This document shows, one piece after another, positions 5,454-9,977 of a stretch of 9,977 nucleotides of DNA. The first letter of the stretch is position 1. Every line of letters begins with the position of its first letter. This stretch comes from CAYUKK01 sp964445305 (GTDB lineage: Bacteria > Acidobacteriota > Aminicenantia > Aminicenantales > UBA8522): positions 1 to 9,977 of the forward strand of contig CAYUKK010000054.1 of the NCBI GenBank assembly GCA_964445305.1, read 5' to 3'. The notes under the pieces were generated by a model. That model saw only the letters and a list, made by a program, of their open reading frames with translations, did no database searches and was not told the origin of the DNA. The position numbers and the translations under genes are program-made.

Positions 5454-8006
5454 ATGTCTGCCCTCAACGAAAAAACGCTGGAAAAGATTCTGGGTGAGGT
5501 CGAGAAGCCTGGCCGCTATGCAGGGGGAGAGTGGAACGAGGTCAAGAAGGATTTTGAAGGGGTCGAGGCGAGAATTGCCCTCATTTTTCCTGATGTCTAC
5601 GAAATAGGCATGTCCTACCTGGGGCAAAAAATCCTTTACGCGGTTCTTAACCGTCACCCGGCGTGGCTGGCCGAGCGAGCTTTCGCTCCCTGGCCGGATT
5701 TTGAACTCTCCCTCCGCCAGCGGGGATTACCCCTCTTTTCCCTGGAAAGCCGGCGTCCTCTGCGCGAGTTTGACATCCTTGGTTTTTCCCTTCTTTACGA
5801 ACTCAATTATTCTAACATTTTGACTGTTCTCGATTTAGCCGGGATCCCTTTCTTTTCGAGAGATAGAAAAGAGACCGAGCCGTTGGTCATTGCCGGTGGA
5901 CCGGCCGCCTTCAACCCCGAGCCTGTCTCCGAACTCTTCGATGCCTTTCTCATCGGCGACGGGGAGGAGGCTTTTCCCGAAATGGTGCGAGTTTTTTTGA
6001 GCTTGAAGAAAAAGAAGTCCAGGCGGGAAGAAATCCTCGCCGCTTGGGCGCAACTTCAGGGGGTCTACGTGCCCAATTTCTACGCTCCTTATGAACCCGC
6101 CGGTTCTTCTCTCCTCGCTAGGCGTCCGACTGCCGGCTATCCCCTGGTCATTCGAAAAAGGACGATTTCCAACCTGAACAGAGCCCTATTGCCCGAGAAG
6201 ATTGTTGTGCCCAATGTCCAGACAGTCTTCGATAGGGTGGCCGTTGAAATCGCCAGAGGATGCCCCCAGAAATGCCGATTTTGCCAGGCGACAAGCCTTT
6301 ACCATCCGTTTCGCTGCCGCTCGCCGCGGGAAGTCGTCTGGAGAGGGTGCCGGAGCCTGGCCGCCACGGGCTATGAAGATGTTTCTTTATCCGCTCTCTC
6401 GGCCGGAGATTATCCCTGGCTCGACGAGACCGTCGAAGCCCTCATGGGGGAGCTCGAAAGCGCCAAAATCTCCCTTTCTGTTTCCTCCTTGCGGCCCAAG
6501 GGCCTCTCGACGACTCTGGCTGAGAGCATCGCCCAGGTGCGAAAAACTGGCTTCACCCTGGCTCCAGAAGCGGGCACGGCCCGGCTTCGTCAGGTCATTA
6601 ATAAGAGCCTGAGCGATGAAGACATCCTCCGCGCCGCCGAAAACGCTTTCCAGAACGGCTGGCGACTCCTCAAGCTCTATTTCATGATTGGCTTGCCCAC
6701 AGAAAGAGAATCTGATTTACAGGGAATAGTGGACTTGGTCGAAGAGGTGGTGCATCGGGGCAAAAGAATTCTCCATTCGCCGCCTCAGCTCAACATCACC
6801 CTTTCTTCTTTCATTCCCAAGCCACACACACCTTTTCAGTGGGTAGCCATGGAAACACCTGAGCGCTTGAGGGAGAAACAAGATTTCCTTCGGCGCCGGC
6901 TGGCCAGATTCCGTTCGGTTAGGCTTAAGGAACAGCCGGTGATGAACTCTGTCCTCGAGGCCATTTTTTCGCGCGGCGATTGTCGGCTCGGCAATGTCAT
7001 CATCGACGCATGGCGGAGGGGTGCCCGGTTCGATGGCTGGAAGGACCTTTTCGATTTCTCCCGTTGGGAGGCAGCCTTCGAGACAAGAGGTCTGGATTAT
7101 CACCTTTATCTGGGAGGTTTGAACCCTGGAGCACCGCTGCCCTGGAGTCACATCGATTCGGGAATGAAAAATGCTCATTTTCTTAAGGAATGGGAAAAAG
7201 CCCTCCGCGAAGAGAAAACCTTATCCTGCTTTGAAACCGATTGCCGGCGCTGTCAGGGATGCGCTCTTCCCCTGCCCAAGCTAAAGAGCGGGATTGCCGC
7301 CGGAACATTTAAGAAATTCTCCTGGCCTTCTTTTGGCCGGCCTGCGGAGACGATGCGTCGCTACGTTGTCTTTTACTCAAAAACCGGTCCGGCGCGCTTT
7401 CTTTCCCACCTGGATACAATCCGCCAGCTTCAGAGGGCGCTGCGGCGGGCGGGCGTTCACCCAGCTTTCTCCTCGGGCTTCCACCCGAAAATGCTCATCA
7501 TCTATGCTCCTGCTTTGCCGCTGGGGATGGAGGGCAGGGAAGAATGTTTTGAGTTCCGAGCCCGCCTTGATTTGGAGGCCAAAGCCTTTGTCCGCCGCAT
7601 GAATCGTGCGATGCCTCGGGGCATCAGGATTCTCCGGATGAACCAGCTCGAGGCCGCGGCCTTGCCCCTTCAGCAAAGGATCAAGGAAAGCGTTTATTCC
7701 TTAGACCTAAGCCAGGAGGAAGTCATGGAAGCTGTGGATAGAAAGAAGAAAGAGATGGGGTTGGCTCATCTGGATAGCCTTGAGTTTATCAACCAGGCAC
7801 TTTCCTCCCTGGCCATGTCGGGCCAAAGCCCACTGCTGGAATTCACCCTCCATAGAAGGAAGAAAAAGCTCTACCTCCGCGTGGATAGCGCAGCGGGCCG
7901 CGGTTGGCGGAGTCAAGACATTGTCCAAAAAGTCCTGGGGGTGTCGAGGCCGGTCTTGGCCATGACTCGCGAAAAATTCATCTGGTCCGAAAAACCAGCC
8001 CGTTGA
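5454..8006 (+). CDS. TIGR03960-type radical SAM protein fused to a DUF2344 domain
   Basis: The function is unknown to me. The 850 residues divide into four parts. Residues about 38-185 are a B12-binding-like Rossmann region (FPDVYEIGMS, then VIAGGPAAFNPEP), with Tyr49 at the place of the cobalamin-ligand His in DxHxxG. The radical SAM core has C270-x3-C274-x2-C277 (CPQKCRFC) to bind a 4Fe-4S cluster and SAM. A cysteine cluster follows at C592-x4-C597-x2-C600-x2-C603, which could bind another Fe-S cluster or zinc. From residue 634 comes a C-terminal domain with RFLSHLD and FSSGFHPK, as in radical SAM-linked DUF2344 (TIGR03936) proteins. In some genomes these two parts are separate genes. The start is the ATG at 5454, 4 bases after rodA, without a strong ribosome binding site, so it is probably translated by coupling in the Rod operon. 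The assignment rests on remembered family patterns, not a search. Confidence 0.88.
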   Translation: MSALNEKTLEKILGEVEKPGRYAGGEWNEVKKDFEGVEARIALIFPDVYEIGMSYLGQKILYAVLNRHPAWLAERAFAPWPDFELSLRQRGLPLFSLESRRPLREFDILGFSLLYELNYSNILTVLDLAGIPFFSRDRKETEPLVIAGGPAAFNPEPVSELFDAFLIGDGEEAFPEMVRVFLSLKKKKSRREEILAAWAQLQGVYVPNFYAPYEPAGSSLLARRPTAGYPLVIRKRTISNLNRALLPEKIVVPNVQTVFDRVAVEIARGCPQKCRFCQATSLYHPFRCRSPREVVWRGCRSLAATGYEDVSLSALSAGDYPWLDETVEALMGELESAKISLSVSSLRPKGLSTTLAESIAQVRKTGFTLAPEAGTARLRQVINKSLSDEDILRAAENAFQNGWRLLKLYFMIGLPTERESDLQGIVDLVEEVVHRGKRILHSPPQLNITLSSFIPKPHTPFQWVAMETPERLREKQDFLRRRLARFRSVRLKEQPVMNSVLEAIFSRGDCRLGNVIIDAWRRGARFDGWKDLFDFSRWEAAFETRGLDYHLYLGGLNPGAPLPWSHIDSGMKNAHFLKEWEKALREEKTLSCFETDCRRCQGCALPLPKLKSGIAAGTFKKFSWPSFGRPAETMRRYVVFYSKTGPARFLSHLDTIRQLQRALRRAGVHPAFSSGFHPKMLIIYAPALPLGMEGREECFEFRARLDLEAKAFVRRMNRAMPRGIRILRMNQLEAAALPLQQRIKESVYSLDLSQEEVMEAVDRKKKEMGLAHLDSLEFINQALSSLAMSGQSPLLEFTLHRRKKKLYLRVDSAAGRGWRSQDIVQKVLGVSRPVLAMTREKFIWSEKPAR

Positions 8007-8031
8007 CTTCCTCTACCGTCCATTATATAAG
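8003..8031 (+). promoter_or_regulatory. Promoter of the acyl-CoA dehydrogenase gene
   Basis: TTGACT (8003-8008, 5 of 6 matches) overlaps the radical SAM stop codon, and TATAAG (8026-8031, 5 of 6) lies 17 bases downstream. The expected start is near 8038, giving a leader of about 43 bases. It sits in the only sizeable gap (74 bases) on the plus strand after mreB, which supports a separate transcription unit. Confidence 0.55.
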
Positions 8032-8069
8032 GGAAAGCGATTCATGCTTGAAAGAGAGAAAAACCCGAG

Positions 8070-8075
8070 AGGAGG
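8070..8075 (+). promoter_or_regulatory. Strong ribosome binding site fixing the dehydrogenase start
   Basis: AGGAGG lies five bases before the GTG at 8081 and decides that start over a longer open frame reaching back to 7904 inside the radical SAM gene. It is the best-spaced Shine-Dalgarno sequence on the plus strand of this window. Confidence 0.75.
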
Positions 8076-8080
8076 AAAGC

Positions 8081-9229
8081 GTGATTGACTTCAGTTTAAC
8101 GGATGAGCAACTGGCCCTTCAAGCCATGGCGCGTGAGTTCGCCGTGAAGGAGATGAGACCCAACGCGGCCAGGTATGATAAGGGCGATGAATTCCCCGGA
8201 GATATCATGAAAAAAGCTTTCGATGCGGGCTTCATCACCTGCAACATCCCCGAGGAATATGGCGGAGGTGGGTTGAAGGAGCTGGACATAGCCATCCTCA
8301 GCGAGGAACTGGCTGCCGGTTGCGCTGGGATGTTCACGACGATCATGGCCAGCTCGCTGGCTTTTACGCCGATCATCCTTTTCGGCACGGATGAACAAAA
8401 GAAAAAATTCCTGACTCCTTGCACCGAAAAATTATCGTTTGCTTCTTTCTGTCTGACCGAAAGGGAGGCTGGTTCGGATGCGTCCTCGCTCAAGACAACG
8501 GCCAGAAAAATTGGCTCGGAGTACGTCATCAACGGTTCCAAATGTTTCATCACCAACGGGGGCATTGCCAGTCTCTACGTTGTTTTCGCCAATTCTGACC
8601 CGGAAAAAGGACCGCGGGGAATAAGCGCTTTCATCGTTCCCCGGGAGACGCCTGGAATCACCGTCGGCAAGGAAGAGGACAAGATGGGCCATCGTGCCTC
8701 CAACACGACCGAGCTTTTCTTCGAGGATGTCCGAGTTCCCGAGGCCAACCTTCTGGCCAAGGAGGGGATGGGCTTCTATGTGGCCATGAAAACTCTCGAC
8801 AAGACACGGGCGTCGGTGGGAGCCGCGGGCGTCGGTGTGGCCCGGACGGCTCTCGAGTATGCGATCGACTATGCCAAGACGAGGACTCAGTTTGGCAAAC
8901 CCATCGCCACCTTCCAGAACACGGCGTTCAAGATCGCCCAGATGGCCATGGAAATCAACGCCGCCCGCCTCCTTGTCTGGTATTCGGCGTGGCTCATGGA
9001 CCGGGGAAAGCCTTGCGGCAAGGAGTCGGCCATGGCCAAGTGCTTCGGGGCCGACGTGGCTATGCGGACGACGGTCGAGGTGGTCCAGATTTTCGGCGGC
9101 TACGGTTATATGAAGGATTATCCCGTGGAGAAATTGATGCGGGATGCCAAGCTGCTCCAGATTTATGAGGGCACGAACGAAATCCAGCGCCTCGTTATCT
9201 CTCGCGAGGTTATTGGGCCCATCAAGTAA
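8081..9229 (+). CDS. Acyl-CoA dehydrogenase (FAD, short/medium-chain type)
   Basis: This enzyme catalyses alpha,beta-dehydrogenation of an acyl-CoA thioester, passing electrons via FAD to electron-transfer flavoprotein; it is cytoplasmic. The 382 residues match the usual 380. The N-terminus IDFSLTDEQLALQ is the typical helical start. Family signature 1 is at about L125-D133 (LTEREAGSD), signature 2 begins at Q336 (QIFGGYGY, then YPVEKLMRDAK), and the catalytic base is E363 in YEGTNEIQ, the position used by short/medium-chain enzymes. LDKTRASVGAAGVG resembles medium-chain and butyryl-CoA dehydrogenases, but chain length cannot be set by eye. The start is GTG 8081, chosen for its AGGAGG. No etfAB, thiolase or hydratase gene lies in the window. 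It has its own promoter and converges on exbD. Confidence 0.95.
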   Translation: MIDFSLTDEQLALQAMAREFAVKEMRPNAARYDKGDEFPGDIMKKAFDAGFITCNIPEEYGGGGLKELDIAILSEELAAGCAGMFTTIMASSLAFTPIILFGTDEQKKKFLTPCTEKLSFASFCLTEREAGSDASSLKTTARKIGSEYVINGSKCFITNGGIASLYVVFANSDPEKGPRGISAFIVPRETPGITVGKEEDKMGHRASNTTELFFEDVRVPEANLLAKEGMGFYVAMKTLDKTRASVGAAGVGVARTALEYAIDYAKTRTQFGKPIATFQNTAFKIAQMAMEINAARLLVWYSAWLMDRGKPCGKESAMAKCFGADVAMRTTVEVVQIFGGYGYMKDYPVEKLMRDAKLLQIYEGTNEIQRLVISREVIGPIK

Positions 9230-9247
9230 TCGGCTTTTTGCCCGATT
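9228..9247. terminator. Possible bidirectional terminator between convergent genes
   Basis: AATCGG (9228-9233) and CCGATT (9242-9247) form a six-pair stem around CTTTTTGC, extendable by one C-G pair with a bulge. It begins in the dehydrogenase stop codon and lies in the 36-base gap before the exbD stop. There is no clean T-run after the stem on either strand (plus strand continues CCGGTCCTTTTCTC), so it would be a weak intrinsic terminator at best. Confidence 0.35.
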
Positions 9248-9265
9248 CCGGTCCTTTTCTCGAGG

Positions 9266-9664
9266 TCAGGTGCCTTCCTCTTCAAAGTACTCGGGGATAA
9301 TTCCTAAGACTTCTACTCCTGCTCCTTTGGCAATGTCGATGAGTTCGACGATACGACTGTAAGGGAGCTTTGCGTCCGCCCGGATAAAGATAGTTTTATC
9401 CTGACGGGCCGCATAAATGGACTGGAGACGGTCCTGGAGCTGGCGGAGCTCGATTTTCTCCTGGTTGATATCGACGGTGAGGTCTCGGTGGAGAGTCAGG
9501 ACGATGAGGCCGGCTGGTGTGCCGGCAGAAGTATCCGCCTGGGTTTCAGGGAGTTTGACGTCCATCCCCTTCTGAACGATGGGCGTGATGACCATGAAAA
9601 TGATGAGCAGAACGAGCAGAACGTCGCACAGCGGAACGACATTCGGTTCGGCTTTCGTCGCCAT
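9266..9664 (-). CDS. exbD: ExbD/TolR-family biopolymer transport protein
   Basis: ExbD and TolR are proton-channel partner subunits that, with ExbB or TolQ, use the proton gradient to power outer-membrane processes. The 132 residues comprise a very short cytoplasmic N-terminus, one membrane helix (about 10-29) with the family motif NVVPLCDVLLVLLIIFM, including the proton-pathway Asp D14, and a periplasmic domain ending in TIFIRADAKLPYSRIVELIDIAKGAG, the family's characteristic C-terminal pattern. The ATG at 9664 is chosen because AAGGAGG lies five bases before it (9670-9676). An in-frame ATG at 9700 would add 12 residues, but it falls within the promoter -10 box. ExbD and TolR cannot be separated by eye. 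No exbB/tolQ partner adjoins it: the next gene is the convergent dehydrogenase, and 313 bases upstream hold no coding signal. Confidence 0.93.
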   Translation of the reverse strand: MATKAEPNVVPLCDVLLVLLIIFMVITPIVQKGMDVKLPETQADTSAGTPAGLIVLTLHRDLTVDINQEKIELRQLQDRLQSIYAARQDKTIFIRADAKLPYSRIVELIDIAKGAGVEVLGIIPEYFEEEGT

Positions 9665-9669
9665 GATGT

Positions 9670-9676
9670 CCTCCTT
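9670..9676 (-). promoter_or_regulatory. Ribosome binding site of exbD
   Basis: On the minus strand this reads AAGGAGG, a near-perfect Shine-Dalgarno sequence with five bases to the ATG at 9664. It decides the shorter start. Confidence 0.75.
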
Positions 9677-9698
9677 ATGGTCTACGCTCGGAGAGCCC

Positions 9699-9728
9699 AT
9701 TTTAAGACAAATGAATTCGCCTTGTCAA
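9699..9728 (-). promoter_or_regulatory. Near-consensus sigma70 promoter of exbD
   Basis: On the minus strand TTGACA (9723-9728, perfect) and TAAAAT (9699-9704, 5 of 6) are separated by 18 bases. The start would be near 9692, giving a leader of about 28 bases that holds the ribosome binding site. It is the strongest promoter match in the window, and its -10 box is identical to that of mreB. It implies that exbD is the first gene of its transcript and, given the convergent neighbour, probably the only one. Confidence 0.7.
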
Positions 9729-9977
9729 CGACCGACCAGCTCTTGTTCCAAGATTGCCGATAGAATCACCCGACGGGTCCTGTCGCGGTTCACCCCCGGC
9801 CAGGCTCGGAGTTGGGATTCCGAAGCACGCTCGTTTCCCCAGCGAGGAAACTCGCTCCGACTCAGCCTTCGCTCTTCTCTCGCCTTGCTCGAGAAACCAT
9901 GCCCGCTCAGGCTTCGACGGGCTTCCTCACCCAACCCCTCGCCTGTTTCCCTTAGCATCAAACGCTCGGGTCGGCGT
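9729..9977. other. Non-coding, dyad-rich intergenic region
   Basis: I see no convincing gene here. A 78-codon minus-strand frame (9725-9961, TTG start, no ribosome binding site) is Arg/Ser/Glu-rich and runs into the exbD -35 box. Visible structure includes the dyad ACCCGACGGGT (9768-9778), a perfect stem AGCGAG-GAAA-CTCGCT (9841-9856) overlapping a competing stem GTTTCC/GGAAAC (9833-9851), and GCCCG/CGGGC (9901-9922, extendable by two pairs past a bulged C). The plus strand is pyrimidine-rich from about 9830 to 9890. A dispersed palindromic repeat or the 3' structures of an upstream gene are possible; the window ends before this can be settled. Confidence 0.5.
9841..9856. repeat. Perfect six-pair hairpin with a GAAA loop
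   Basis: AGCGAG (9841-9846), loop GAAA (9847-9850), CTCGCT (9851-9856). On plus-strand RNA this is a GNRA tetraloop hairpin; on the minus strand the loop is TTTC. No T-run follows on either side, so it is not a standard terminator. Confidence 0.5.

Noticed and set aside
7904..8080. 59-codon upstream extension of the acyl-CoA dehydrogenase frame
   Set aside because: It overlaps the end of the radical SAM gene. A well-spaced AGGAGG precedes the GTG at 8081, and the protein then begins as the family does.
9725..9961. 78-codon minus-strand frame upstream of exbD
   Set aside because: TTG start, no ribosome binding site, low-complexity Arg/Ser/Glu composition, and it ends inside the exbD -35 box and is built from the local hairpin sequences.
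1..9977. CRISPR array, insertion sequence, tRNA or defence-type gene cassette
   Set aside because: Read by eye, no regularly spaced repeats, transposase-like frames with flanking inverted repeats, cloverleaf sequences or toxin/nuclease motifs were seen. Nearly all of 206-9664 is taken up by housekeeping-type genes.

Overview
This window looks like chromosomal DNA from a rod-shaped, diderm (Gram-negative type) bacterium. It has a complete cell-elongation (Rod) gene set, an ExbD-type inner-membrane energy-transduction subunit and a beta-oxidation-type acyl-CoA dehydrogenase. Codon usage is moderately GC-rich. The mreBCD-PBP2-rodA-radical SAM order is, from memory, like that of some Deltaproteobacteria, and the general character would also fit Acidobacteriota or Aminicenantota. 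I cannot fix the phylum from the sequence alone.

Layout. Bases 1-205 are a non-coding leader with a pair of near-identical palindromic boxes (19-53), a stem-loop (108-131) and a good sigma70-like promoter (157-185). A tight plus-strand operon follows: mreB (206-1237), mreC (1244-2068), mreD (2072-2560), PBP2/mrdA (2569-4365), rodA (4358-5449) and an 850-residue radical SAM protein (5454-8006). Gaps are 3-8 nt, with one 8-nt overlap, so one transcript and translational coupling are likely. The next gene, an acyl-CoA dehydrogenase (8081-9229), has its own promoter overlapping the radical SAM stop codon and a strong ribosome binding site. A convergent minus-strand exbD/tolR-like gene (9266-9664) has a near-consensus promoter. 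The remaining 250 bases (9729-9977) are non-coding and rich in short dyads.

How the genes work together. MreB filaments, MreC and MreD organise the PBP2 transpeptidase and the RodA glycosyltransferase into the elongasome that builds the side wall. The co-transcribed radical SAM protein has an N-terminal B12-binding-like fold, a radical SAM core, a second cysteine cluster and a C-terminal DUF2344-type domain. Its function is not known to me, and it is the least understood gene here. The dehydrogenase and exbD belong to separate transcription units and probably to unrelated processes.

I do not see a clearly new multi-gene system. No CRISPR array, mobile element, tRNA or rRNA was found. The points most worth following are the radical SAM protein, the stand-alone exbD, the twin palindromes ahead of mreB and the dyad-rich right end.
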